Positions 46,029 to 54,550 of a DNA stretch of 64,000 bases are shown one piece after another. The DNA is from Acidobacteriaceae bacterium. GTDB lineage: Bacteria > Acidobacteriota > Terriglobia > Terriglobales > Acidobacteriaceae. Position 1 is the stretch's first letter. Each line of letters starts with the position of its first letter. The stretch lies in NCBI GenBank assembly GCA_003134995.1, contig PLDC01000002.1:137808-201807 (forward strand), given 5' to 3'. The notes under the pieces are model-generated. The model made no database searches. It was given only the letters and a program-made list of their open reading frames with translations, and was not told the DNA's origin. The translations under genes and the position numbers were made by a program.

Positions 46029-46982
46029 TTACTCGGCGAATCGGTTGCTCAGAAACTCACCGATGAGTTGAAGAGCCTCGTTGGAAGCTGCGAGGCGTCC
46101 CACGCCCCCAAGGAATCCATGGACCATCCCTTCCCACACATCGAGGCGAGCATCGACTCCTGCCGCGATCGCGTGCTGAACAAAGCGGACGGAATCATCA
46201 AGCAGCGCCTCGTCGTCGCCGACATGCACGCGGATCGGGGCTAATCCCTCCAGGTCGGCATGGAGCGGCGAGGCGAGCGGGTCTGCCGGGTCATGACCGT
46301 GGAGATAGGAGCGCACCAACTCGGTCGCTTGCGGCTTGGTAAAGTAGGGGTCAGCAACAGCGCGCGTCGCCCAGCTTTCTCCAGAAAGGGACAGATCCGT
46401 CACGGGTGAGAGTGCCACTCCGCCCACGAGAGCTTTGCTGGCACCGTCACTGTTCGCCGCGAGATGCGCGAGCAACCCAAGCGCCAGGGTGCCACCAGCC
46501 GAATCACCAGTGATAGCAATTTTTGAGAGGCCTCGCTCGGTCAAACCAATGTAGCAGGCCCGGATATCTTCAGCGGCGGCAGGAAACGGATGTTCCGGCG
46601 CAAGTTGGTAGTCTGGCACGAACACCGCCGCCCGAGTCTGAGCAGCGATGTGGCCTGCCAGATGGCGAAACGCCTGTGCCGAGCCCCAGTTGAACCAGCC
46701 ACCATGAATATGCATCACGGTGTGGTGGGGCCGCGCATCTTCGGGTCGGCACCACCACCCTGGAATGCCGCCAACATGGTCAGCTTCGTAGACAACCCCG
46801 GCAGGCGCCGTGACGCCCTCCATGACGGCATCAAACGGAGAACGGGCCGCTGTTCCCTGAAGCCTTCCTTTGTTGGGTTCGGCGATAGCGCGCATGGCAG
46901 CCATCGCAGCCTGATCTTCCGTGCTGAATGGATGGAGTACGGACCAGGGGGCCGTACCGTGATCTTCAAGAAATGTGACCAT
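46029..46982 (-). CDS. HSL-family (arylesterase-like) alpha/beta hydrolase
   Basis: ATG 46982 with GGAGG upstream. The hormone-sensitive-lipase oxyanion motif is VMHIHGGWFNWGSA, the nucleophile is Ser in ITGDSAGGTLALGLL, acid Asp in VHVGDDEALLDD and His in MVHGFLG. Lacks a signal peptide, so cytoplasmic. Predicted to hydrolyse short-chain esters or cyclic lactones. In line with neighbouring catabolic genes. Confidence 0.87.
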   Translation of the reverse strand: MVTFLEDHGTAPWSVLHPFSTEDQAAMAAMRAIAEPNKGRLQGTAARSPFDAVMEGVTAPAGVVYEADHVGGIPGWWCRPEDARPHHTVMHIHGGWFNWGSAQAFRHLAGHIAAQTRAAVFVPDYQLAPEHPFPAAAEDIRACYIGLTERGLSKIAITGDSAGGTLALGLLAHLAANSDGASKALVGGVALSPVTDLSLSGESWATRAVADPYFTKPQATELVRSYLHGHDPADPLASPLHADLEGLAPIRVHVGDDEALLDDSVRFVQHAIAAGVDARLDVWEGMVHGFLGGVGRLAASNEALQLIGEFLSNRFAE

Positions 46983-47041
46983 GATGTTCCTCCGCACGCC
47001 TCGTTTTGATCGAGGCGCAACTTAGTTAACCCGTTGTAAAG

Positions 47042-47533
47042 TTAAACGACTTCAGCCGCAGCCGCGCGCGCAAGGCTTTCGATCCATTCCTGGTGATAGC
47101 GGTAGAGCACGCCGGGATTCTTGCGCCCGACCTCCTCGAGGAAGAAGGGGCCTTGCTGCGTCTCCTCAGATAGCACATGACAACCATGGTCCGTGGGAGT
47201 GATGACCCAGCCGTGATAGGCGCTCGAACCGGTCTCGTCGCCGTCGACAGTTGTCGACCACGCGAGCCTGCGTATGGGCACGTACTCCGTCACGATAAGT
47301 CTCGTAGGAATGCCAACAGTTATCCGGGTCCATTTTGTTCCGAGCGCCAGTTCCGGCTCACCGGACAGAATCTTGACCTGATCTTCGGGAGGAAAGTAGC
47401 TCGACCAATTCTCGGCGTCGACAAGCAGCTTCCACACCACTTCAGGTGGCGCGTTCACGTCGATGTCGTTGAGTGCGTAGATCGCCGAGGTCTTCGGGTC
47501 ATATTGCTTAGGCCAAATTACGTGGTCATACAT
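47042..47533 (-). CDS. SRPBCC (START/Bet v1-like) domain protein
   Basis: ATG 47533 lies within the last codons of the upstream gene, so translation is coupled (8-bp overlap). Predicted 163 residues with the polyketide-cyclase-like fold: IDVNAPPEVVWKLLVDAENWSSYFPPE, LGTKWTRITVGI, RRLAWSTTVDG, ending VLYRYHQEWIESL. SRPBCC proteins bind hydrophobic ligands and some are cyclases or hydratases. Confidence 0.82.
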   Translation of the reverse strand: MYDHVIWPKQYDPKTSAIYALNDIDVNAPPEVVWKLLVDAENWSSYFPPEDQVKILSGEPELALGTKWTRITVGIPTRLIVTEYVPIRRLAWSTTVDGDETGSSAYHGWVITPTDHGCHVLSEETQQGPFFLEEVGRKNPGVLYRYHQEWIESLARAAAAEVV

Positions 47534-48491
47534 TATTTGTGACCTCTTCTTTATTGAAACTCCGTGAATTCTTCGCGTGCGTCGGTAGCCTTCCGTAGGC
47601 CGCAGAGCCAGGCAGGCCGGTGACAGTAGGCGCGCCACGCTCATAGACTGGCGTGAATTCGCGATGCTCTAGCGCCCAAGCCGCGATCTCGTCTTTGCGG
47701 GCGAACCAGACGCCGGGCTTGGAGCGCGCGTAAGTGAGAAAGCGGTCGAGGACACGAACGCGGTTGGCATGACCTGAAATGCGGTCGTGTAGTCCCAACA
47801 CCATCATCCGGCGGCGGTGCGCGCCCTCCTCGTAGAGTTGATCGAATTCATCCTTGAGCGCTTGTTCGTAAGCAGCCGGGTTCCAACCCACGAAGGTGTA
47901 CGAAGCTATGTCGTTCATGTGCAGGGTGTAGGGAACGGTCACAAAGTCTCCGCCCTTCAGCTTGACGATGAACGGTTGGTCGGCGCTCGGCTCATCGATG
48001 TGGTACTTGAAGCCGAGACTCTGGAGGATGTCGAGCGTGTGTGGGGAGTTGCGAACGAAGTAGGCGTTCCAGCCAACTGGCGTCTCCCCAGTCGCCTTTT
48101 GGATGCTCTCGACGCCGTCAACGATGAAGCGCCTCTCGGCGACAGGATCGAGGAGATAGCTGTTCTGCCAGGAGCGTCCGTGAGCCGCGGCTTCATGGCC
48201 GCGGCTTACAATCTCCCGCGCGAGATCGGGCGCTTTGTCGACGGCTTCGCCGATCATGAAGGAAGTGAGCTTGACCTCGTGCTTGTCCATCAGGTCGAGG
48301 ATTCGGGGGATGCCCTCGTACACGCCGTACTGGAAGACGCCGTTGGTAGCCAGATCGGGCAAACCCTTTTGCATTGGCTCTTCGAAGAAGCCGGGCGCGC
48401 CGGAGATCGGCTGACCGCCCCCTTCAAACATGAGCGAGAAGCTGACCGCGAGACGGGCACCGTTAGGCCAAAAGGAATCGGTCGTGGGCAT
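47526..48491 (-). CDS. Polysaccharide-deacetylase-family (PuuE/allantoinase-like) protein
   Basis: The sequence FWPNGARLAVSFSLMFEGGGQPI, GVYEGIPRILDLMDKHEVKLTSFMIGEAVDKAPDLAREIVSRGHEAAAHGRSW matches NodB-like carbohydrate esterase folds of the PuuE type, where the motif D-x-D is degenerate. His in HEAAAHG and the GLHDRISGHANRV region are conserved metal or substrate sites. These family members act on amides or heterocyclic C-N bonds, and a cyclic-amide substrate is possible. 321 residues. Confidence 0.82.
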   Translation of the reverse strand: MPTTDSFWPNGARLAVSFSLMFEGGGQPISGAPGFFEEPMQKGLPDLATNGVFQYGVYEGIPRILDLMDKHEVKLTSFMIGEAVDKAPDLAREIVSRGHEAAAHGRSWQNSYLLDPVAERRFIVDGVESIQKATGETPVGWNAYFVRNSPHTLDILQSLGFKYHIDEPSADQPFIVKLKGGDFVTVPYTLHMNDIASYTFVGWNPAAYEQALKDEFDQLYEEGAHRRRMMVLGLHDRISGHANRVRVLDRFLTYARSKPGVWFARKDEIAAWALEHREFTPVYERGAPTVTGLPGSAAYGRLPTHAKNSRSFNKEEVTNNV

Positions 48492-48543
48492 GATGCTCTC
48501 CTTTTCAGTGGGTAATCGACGAAGCCGACCGCCGCGAACTGCT

Positions 48544-49143
48544 TTACTTGAACTTGACGAAATCCTGAAAAATCAGCTGAGCCCAGGATTTTCCTCGCGC
48601 TTGCACCAGCAAGCCTCCCTCTGCCAGCTTCCCAAGTTGGACCGGGGCGAAGTCGAGTTGTTCAATCAAGGCCGCCACTTCGCTCGCAGCGCTTTCGTCG
48701 TCACTTGATAGGAATACAACGCGCCGACCGCCCTTGACGTTCGGGTCTTCGGCCAAGGTCTCCGCCGGTAGACTGTTGAAGGCCTTTACAAGTCTTGCGC
48801 CGGGAAAGGCCTGGGATATCACAACGGAGGAAGGAAGGTTGCCCAGTTCTTCCGGAGCGACACCGTAGGCGTTTGTTACGTCAATCACGATCTTGCCCTG
48901 CCAGCTCTTGCCGGCCTTCGCGACGTCTTTCTGCGTTCCGAAGGGAACAGCCAAAAGGACGATTTCGGCTTTAACTGCGTCTTGCAATGATTTGGGGATG
49001 ATCGTGGGCCCGATCGCCTTTGCGACCGGCGCAAGCGCTTCAGGCGATCGCCTGCTTGCTATTGCGACTTCGATTCCCTTACGGGCGAACGCTCTGGCGA
49101 TCGCCTGGCCGACTTTGCCGGCACCTATAATTGAGTAGCTCAT
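48544..49143 (-). CDS. NADP-dependent (F420-type) oxidoreductase
   Basis: Rossmann start MSYSIIGAGKVGQAIARAFARKGIEVAIASRR with dinucleotide motif GAGKVG, then IVLLAVPFGTQKDV and VIDVTNAYG, ending QARGKSWAQLIFQDFVKF. Resembles NADP:F420 reductase-like proteins of bacteria, which often act on other substrates since few bacteria have F420. The RR after the second strand suggests NADP(H). Confidence 0.85.
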   Translation of the reverse strand: MSYSIIGAGKVGQAIARAFARKGIEVAIASRRSPEALAPVAKAIGPTIIPKSLQDAVKAEIVLLAVPFGTQKDVAKAGKSWQGKIVIDVTNAYGVAPEELGNLPSSVVISQAFPGARLVKAFNSLPAETLAEDPNVKGGRRVVFLSSDDESAASEVAALIEQLDFAPVQLGKLAEGGLLVQARGKSWAQLIFQDFVKFK

Positions 49144-49272
49144 GGAATCCTCCTGTATCAGTGTTGAAGTTGAAATTACTCAGTCGATTTGTCGTGATTA
49201 CATCTAGCACCGTGGCCGGCGTTCGAGCGACACTCAGGCGTCGCGCGCACCAGCGGTTCTGAACGCCGCCGC

Positions 49273-49683
49273 TCAGTTGACAGGTTCAGTGTGTGGTTTG
49301 TCTTTATCGACGATCATCAGTTCAACGGTGCGGACAGGCTGGCCGCTGAGGTTCTGGTTGCGGTGAACGGTGCCACGCGGAATGTAGACCACATCGCCGG
49401 CCTTCAAGACCTTCGGCTCTTCGCCCTTGACCGTGTAGGTAATCTCGCCTTCCTGCACCATTTCCCACTGATCGCCGGGATGGCGATGGAATGGGGTTGC
49501 GTCGCCGGCCGGGACCAAGACTGTTGTCAGACGCACCACGCGCGACGGATCGCCCTCCAGCGGTGACGTGATATAGGGAGTGATGACTATATTCTTTGCC
49601 GGCTCCCGAGCCTGTAATCCCGCCGGGACCGCGATCAGAGTAGCGAAGCCGGCGATAAGCACGGCTAACGTCAAAATGCGCAT
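49273..49683 (-). CDS. Secreted small cupin
   Basis: ATG 49683 (MRILTLAVLIAGFATLIAVPAGLQA) with AGGAAGGTTCGC; longer frames run through the duplicated promoter segment. Signal peptide followed by a cupin core: ATPFHRHPGDQWEMVQEGEITYTVKG (His, His, Glu) and VYIPRGTVHRNQNLSG (His). The protein is short (136 residues). Probably a metal-binding periplasmic or extracellular dioxygenase-like or sugar-binding cupin. It is under the same operator type as the NmrA gene. Confidence 0.82.
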   Translation of the reverse strand: MRILTLAVLIAGFATLIAVPAGLQAREPAKNIVITPYITSPLEGDPSRVVRLTTVLVPAGDATPFHRHPGDQWEMVQEGEITYTVKGEEPKVLKAGDVVYIPRGTVHRNQNLSGQPVRTVELMIVDKDKPHTEPVN

Positions 49684-49750
49684 GCGAACCTTCCTGTCTC
49701 TATGACTCCATTTTATTGACCCGAGTGCTTCGCTCGATCGCCCGCTTGTC

Positions 49751-49885
49751 ATTCCGTCGCCTTCTGGTGGCAGACTCTTCATCCCACGAATGCGTAGTAT
49801 GTTCGCCAGTACAGGTGCCGGGCTGAGCAAAACAGACCACTCACCGTGTTCTGTGCCGCAACGTCGATTTGCGCGCGCGCAACGC
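49751..49885 (-). promoter_or_regulatory. Duplicated promoter-operator segment, copy 3 (cupin gene)
   Basis: Nearly identical to 44703-44836. Contains CTGAGCAAAACAGA (49823-49836), CGCAA-N7-TTGCG (49857-49873) and TTGCG-CGCG-CGCAA (49869-49882). It lies about 70-200 bp upstream of the cupin start. Identity with copy 2 argues for recent duplication within the region. Confidence 0.7.
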
Positions 49886-50018
49886 TTAGCAATCAAGCAG
49901 CTGGCACAACTGTTGATGATCTGTGGGTTTCACAGTTCACGCAGCGAAGTGATCTTCTATTTGGCGTTGAGAAACTCAGGAGACGAGTCGGCAAGGCGAC
50001 GTTAGAATAGATGAATTC

Positions 50019-51362
50019 ATGAATCAACCCGCCACTTCGGTTCGAAATCACTGCCTGTCACCGACGCGAGCAAAGGTGGCAATCGATGCACCTCTTGGCC
50101 CCACAGCTTACGGTCGGATGTTTCCCGAGCTGCCATCGTTTGAGGCCGATGAGCAATTCCTGCACGCGCTTGGTCGTGCAGGCGGTATCTGCGATTGCGG
50201 AGATGTCGAAGATACCCCTGATTCCCTGGGTGAAACCGCCGCCGGTTGGCCCATTTTCGGCCAATTTGTGGCTCACAACATTACGGCTGACCGGTCCATT
50301 TTGCAAAGCCATACCGATACCGCGGGGTTGCACAATGCGCGCAGCCCGCAGCTCAATCTTGAAAGCCTCTACGGGGACGGACCGACTGGCAATCCATTCC
50401 TCTACCAGCGCGACGATCCAGCAAAGTTCCTCCTTGGGTTGGACGGAGCAGACCTGCAACGAAACGCAGAGGGCATCGCGATTATCGGCGACCCGCGCAA
50501 TGATTCGCACATGCTGATATCACAGTTGCATCTCGCCATGCTCAAGGCTCACAACGCATTTGTCGATGAAGCGCGCCTGACCGGAATAGTGAACGACCGC
50601 GTGTTCGACGAAGCAGCCCGGCAGTTACGATGGCACTATCAGTGGCTCATCCTCAACGAGTTTCTGCCGACACTCGTCGGGCGGACGCTTGCAGATCAGG
50701 TGCTTCGAGAAGGCCCGCACTGGTTTCGCCCTGGGCACAGTGGATTTATACCGCTGGAATTTGCCGACGCGGCCTATCGGTACGGCCACTCTCAGATCCG
50801 CCATCGCTACCGATTGAACTCACAGACCGATCCCGTTCCACTTTTTCCTGATCTCCTGGGATTCCGCGCCGGACCGCGTGAGCACGCGATCGACTGGACA
50901 CTGTTCTTCGACGCGCCTGGTGCTCCACCGGCGCAGCGGTCCAAGAAAATGGATGGGAAGCTCGTGCGCGCACTCATTCAGTTGCCGGTAGCCGTCACCG
51001 GTGAGTGCGAGATCGAAGATTACCATTCACTTGCTGTCCGTGATCTGCAGCGCGGACAAGGTGTGGGCCTACCGTCTGGCGAGGCCGTAGCCCGTCACAT
51101 CGGAGCGACGCCACTTACCGCGGAACAGGTTGGCATCACTTCCACGGGCTGGCATGCTGAGACTCCTCTCTGGTATTACATTCTCCGCGAAGCCGACGCT
51201 TGTACAGGCGGTCATCGCCTTGGGCCAGTGGGTGGCAGAATCGTGGCGGAAGTGCTGGTTGGACTCATAGATACGGACCCGACGTCCTTTCGTAAGAACA
51301 GCCAGGAATGGCGGCCTAAAAAAACACTTAGTGAATTGTTAACATGGGGAACCGGGCGTTAA
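50019..51362 (+). CDS. Haem peroxidase of the animal peroxidase family
   Basis: 447 residues. Distal His region FGQFVAHNITADRS (family usually HD, here HN), proximal region ADAAYRYGHSQIRHRYRLN and internal RNAEGIAIIGDPRNDSHMLISQLHLAMLKAHN. These are marks of the An_peroxidase family. No signal peptide is evident. It would oxidise halides or organics with H2O2. The stop lies next to the stop of the convergent GH130 gene. Confidence 0.85.
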   Translation: MNQPATSVRNHCLSPTRAKVAIDAPLGPTAYGRMFPELPSFEADEQFLHALGRAGGICDCGDVEDTPDSLGETAAGWPIFGQFVAHNITADRSILQSHTDTAGLHNARSPQLNLESLYGDGPTGNPFLYQRDDPAKFLLGLDGADLQRNAEGIAIIGDPRNDSHMLISQLHLAMLKAHNAFVDEARLTGIVNDRVFDEAARQLRWHYQWLILNEFLPTLVGRTLADQVLREGPHWFRPGHSGFIPLEFADAAYRYGHSQIRHRYRLNSQTDPVPLFPDLLGFRAGPREHAIDWTLFFDAPGAPPAQRSKKMDGKLVRALIQLPVAVTGECEIEDYHSLAVRDLQRGQGVGLPSGEAVARHIGATPLTAEQVGITSTGWHAETPLWYYILREADACTGGHRLGPVGGRIVAEVLVGLIDTDPTSFRKNSQEWRPKKTLSELLTWGTGR

Positions 51363-52469
51363 TTACCGGGGGCCGGCAAGTGGGGCAACGAGTTCTACCG
51401 GCGGCAAAAAATCAGGGAGGTCGAGGCGAGCCACGCCGATTCGGTAGTCAGCCATCCCGTAATAGACATCGAAGCGGTCCGGTAAGCCGATGTCGTCGCG
51501 CCGGTCGATGCCGGTGGGAAACACCACGTTGGCTACAGTCCCGTCGCGTTCCTGCGGCAACGTCGGCGATAATACAGGTTCAGACGAGCGGTAACGGATC
51601 ACTTGCGGCCGCTCTTTCGAGAGCACCATCACTCCGGCCGCGTAACACAGACGATGCACACCATTGCTGGGCTGCCCAATTTCGCTAACGCCGTGGTAAA
51701 CAACCAGCCAGCCGTGCCGAGTCAGGATCGGCGGAGTGCCGCAGCCGATTTTGAGGCATTCCCAAGGCGATACGGGAGTCGCCAGCCGATGATGAGAAAA
51801 CTGGTCGACGAGACTCGGTTGGAAAGCTTCCAAGGAAATCGGGCGGTATGAAATCCAGATGCTTTCGCGATCAAGATCCACCTCGTGGGAGGCGGCGTGG
51901 CGTGCCTTTTCCTCGGGAGCGGTTCCAGGAAATAGCGGCCGGTGAAGCAGCGCCAACTCCGGTTGCCCGGAGGGATTCGGAATGGCAGCGGGGAATGGGC
52001 AGGCATCCTTGTCGTCAACGGTGCTGAGATCCAAGCCCTGAAACGGAGCAAAAGGGACAAGCCCGAGCCGCTTCCAGTGAAAAAGATCCGTCGAGCATGC
52101 CGCGGCAATGCGCGGCCCGCGCGGCGTGCGCGCTGTATATGTCATGAGGTAGCGCTGCAGCGGTTCGACGTACGTGACACGAGGGTCTTCGCAGCCTCCG
52201 CGGCCGTCGATCCCGCACTCATAGTCGGTTTCGGGCTCCAGAGCGATGCCGAGACGCTCGACGCCTTCCGGGTCTCCCGCTGCATTGAACCGCACTCGGG
52301 CAATGCCGATGCGCGAGTAGTTCCCACGCGCAACCAGCCGCGGAAAGAGGTACAGCTCGCCGTCCGGGCCACGAGCGGCCGCCGGATTCAGGACGCCTTC
52401 GACCTCCTGGGGATTGCCCGGTTGCGGCTCCATCAACATTGCGAGGCGCTGCAATTCAAATCCACTCAT
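51363..52469 (-). CDS. GH130-family beta-mannoside phosphorylase-like protein
   Basis: GH130 pattern: VLNPAAARGPDGELYLFPRLVARGNYSRIGIARV, GCEDPRVTYVEPLQRYLMTYTARTPRGPRIAAACS, WLVVYHGVSEIG and NVVFPTGIDRRDD. The Asp in EDPRVT is the general acid candidate. Family members phosphorolyse or hydrolyse beta-1,2 or beta-1,4-mannosides. It forms a leftward group with HAD and ManA genes, consistent with mannose metabolism. 368 residues. Confidence 0.85.
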   Translation of the reverse strand: MSGFELQRLAMLMEPQPGNPQEVEGVLNPAAARGPDGELYLFPRLVARGNYSRIGIARVRFNAAGDPEGVERLGIALEPETDYECGIDGRGGCEDPRVTYVEPLQRYLMTYTARTPRGPRIAAACSTDLFHWKRLGLVPFAPFQGLDLSTVDDKDACPFPAAIPNPSGQPELALLHRPLFPGTAPEEKARHAASHEVDLDRESIWISYRPISLEAFQPSLVDQFSHHRLATPVSPWECLKIGCGTPPILTRHGWLVVYHGVSEIGQPSNGVHRLCYAAGVMVLSKERPQVIRYRSSEPVLSPTLPQERDGTVANVVFPTGIDRRDDIGLPDRFDVYYGMADYRIGVARLDLPDFLPPVELVAPLAGPR

Positions 52470-52482
52470 GTTTTTCCTAGAC

Positions 52483-53247
52483 TCATGCTGCCTGATCGCT
52501 GACTGCCAGACACGCGATGATTGTTTGAATCACTCGCTTCGTCTCGTTAGGATCCTTAACCGGAATGCAATCTACCCCTACTTCTTTGGCGGGATAGTCA
52601 TTCCCTCCGACATACAAGGCATCGCCGATGTAAATCATTTCTTTCAATGAAACGCTCAACAGGTCGCGGAGTTTCCGGATGCCATAGGCTTTATCGATGC
52701 CAGGTTTGGTGATATCGATCGATGTCGAGCCCCCGATCCGGATAGAGAACTCAGGGATCAAACCGTCAAGAACGGCTTTGATCTTCTTCCGCCTGCTGAT
52801 ATCGGGGTCCCATTTGTCTTTCTCCTCTAGCGGCGCCTGCTGACCCAAGGCCGAAAATGTGATCTGGCTTCCGCGATCTTCGATTTGTTCGCCCCACAAT
52901 TTGTCGGTCTTGAAGTCCGGGCTGCTGATCGCCTTCTTGAGAGCACTCAGAATCTTGTCTCGTTCCTCCGCCGTAAGGTCTTCCGAATAAATCTTTGTCC
53001 AAACTTCTGAGTCGTATCGGTAGAACTTTGTTCCACAGGTTGGAAGCAGAGACAGATTTGCCAAGGTTTTGTCATGAGGAAGGTTGGAGAGCAGTTGTTC
53101 TTCGAACTGCGGCCAATCGCCTCCGGAGATTACCGCTACTCTGACGATCAAGAGAAGATCATGCAGCAGTCCCGCCATCTCAGAATCAAGAGGCGACTTG
53201 CTTCCGGCGAGCGTCCCGTCGAGATCAAACACAATGAGCTTTTTCAC
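52483..53247 (-). CDS. HAD-IIB hydrolase, phosphomannomutase-like
   Basis: The likely start is the GTG at 53247 (VKKLIVFDLDGTLAGSKSPLD), preceded by CGAGGC; the track of Met codons upstream adds an atypical leader. HAD motifs: DLDGTLAGSK (nucleophile Asp), ISGGDWPQFEEQL, and the lid-domain end IYIGDALYVGGNDYPAKE (Asp pair). It resembles sugar phosphatases or eukaryotic-type phosphomannomutases. Position after GH130 and before ManA supports a mannose phosphate role. Confidence 0.8.
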   Translation of the reverse strand: MKKLIVFDLDGTLAGSKSPLDSEMAGLLHDLLLIVRVAVISGGDWPQFEEQLLSNLPHDKTLANLSLLPTCGTKFYRYDSEVWTKIYSEDLTAEERDKILSALKKAISSPDFKTDKLWGEQIEDRGSQITFSALGQQAPLEEKDKWDPDISRRKKIKAVLDGLIPEFSIRIGGSTSIDITKPGIDKAYGIRKLRDLLSVSLKEMIYIGDALYVGGNDYPAKEVGVDCIPVKDPNETKRVIQTIIACLAVSDQAA

Positions 53248-53342
53248 TATGCCTCGATGATGAATTCTTGCAATTTTTAATATGCGATCTTTGATGAAAG
53301 CTGCGGCTCGGATGAATCGGACTGCCATTTACCGGTTGTAGA

Positions 53343-54392
53343 CTATTCCGGCAGCGCAATTTCCAACAGGTTGACTGCACCGCGGGGCCAAAGAGTACAA
53401 AGTCCGACCACCGCAGGTAGGAATAGAACGTCACCTTTTCCAACCGCATAAGTGGCGTATCCCTGTTCAATCTCACCCCCGCCTTCGATACACACCAGCA
53501 CCCGCGGCAAAGCCGTTGCGCCAACGGAAAACGGTGATACACCGGCGACGCGCCATAACCGGAAGTATTCACAATCAAAAAGCTGCTCGCGCTTCACGGG
53601 TGTCGCGGACTCCAGCACAGGCGCTACCCTGCCGACTGGCCCCTCCGCAAAGTCAATGCAGTCCATCGCCTGATCGACTTGTAGTTCTCGCAGTTCGCCT
53701 GTCTTCGCGTCCACGTGGCCCCAATCGTAAAGGCGAAATGTAACGTCGCTGTTCTGCTGAATCTCGAACACCACAACGTCGCCGCCCAGAGAATGGACTG
53801 TCCCAGCCTGTATGAAGACACCGTCGCCAGGCTTCGGAGTGAAGCCTGCGAGTAGCTCCGCCACCGTCCCGTTCGCAAGCGCCCGCCGCACATCGGCGGC
53901 AGTCGTTCCAGCTTTCAATCCTGCATAGATGCGGCTTTGTGCGCCGGCCTCTAACACAACCCAGGCTTCGGACTTTGCGGTCTCACCCGCGGGCAACAGA
54001 TTCGTATTCGCCTTCGTTGGATGCACTTGTACGGACAGCATTTCCTGCGCATCGAGGAACTTCAGCAGAGGAAATCGCTGAAAGCGATGGGCCAGCTTTC
54101 CTAGCATTTGTTCCGGAAACTGCTTCAGCAATTGACCGATCGTTTGGCCTTTGAGCGGACCCTCGGCTACCTGGCTTGCGTGGTCATCGCGGTCGCTGAG
54201 CAGCCATGCTTCTCCGATAGGTCCGCTTGGCAGGGGCTCGGTTAGTAAGTCGGCTAAGCGCCGGCCGCCCCATGGTCGATATTGATAAATCGGCTCAAAT
54301 CGTAAGGGATAGAGCAGCGGTTCGGTTCGAGGTGTGTTTTTGCTCGCATCGATCACTGATAGGTCTTCGGTTCGTGCCATTTCCGTCTGCAT
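53343..54392 (-). CDS. manA: Class I mannose-6-phosphate isomerase
   Basis: Cupin-type enzyme: FEPIYQYRPWGGRRLADLL, FPLLKFLDAQEMLSVQVHPTKANTN (Zn His), KSEAWVVLEAGAQSRIYAGLK (Glu), AGTVHSLGGDVVVFEIQQNSDVTFRLYDWGHVD (His) and the C-terminal QLFDCEYFRLWRV domain. It interconverts mannose-6-P and fructose-6-P. Neighbours are the HAD protein and GH130 enzyme. Start at 54392 or the Met at 54380. Confidence 0.92.
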   Translation of the reverse strand: MQTEMARTEDLSVIDASKNTPRTEPLLYPLRFEPIYQYRPWGGRRLADLLTEPLPSGPIGEAWLLSDRDDHASQVAEGPLKGQTIGQLLKQFPEQMLGKLAHRFQRFPLLKFLDAQEMLSVQVHPTKANTNLLPAGETAKSEAWVVLEAGAQSRIYAGLKAGTTAADVRRALANGTVAELLAGFTPKPGDGVFIQAGTVHSLGGDVVVFEIQQNSDVTFRLYDWGHVDAKTGELRELQVDQAMDCIDFAEGPVGRVAPVLESATPVKREQLFDCEYFRLWRVAGVSPFSVGATALPRVLVCIEGGGEIEQGYATYAVGKGDVLFLPAVVGLCTLWPRGAVNLLEIALPE

Positions 54393-54550
54393 TTGTGCTC
54401 ATTTCCGGGGCCGCAAGAACGAATGGTGTCACCTGCGAGGGAGAGGCCCGCTGCACTCGTGTTTCCTTTTGGATTCCGCTTTTAGAGTCCGGAATTAGGT
54501 CCGGGCCACAAGCCCGCCTCCCGCCACGAACCCATCAACCATCCGCCAAC

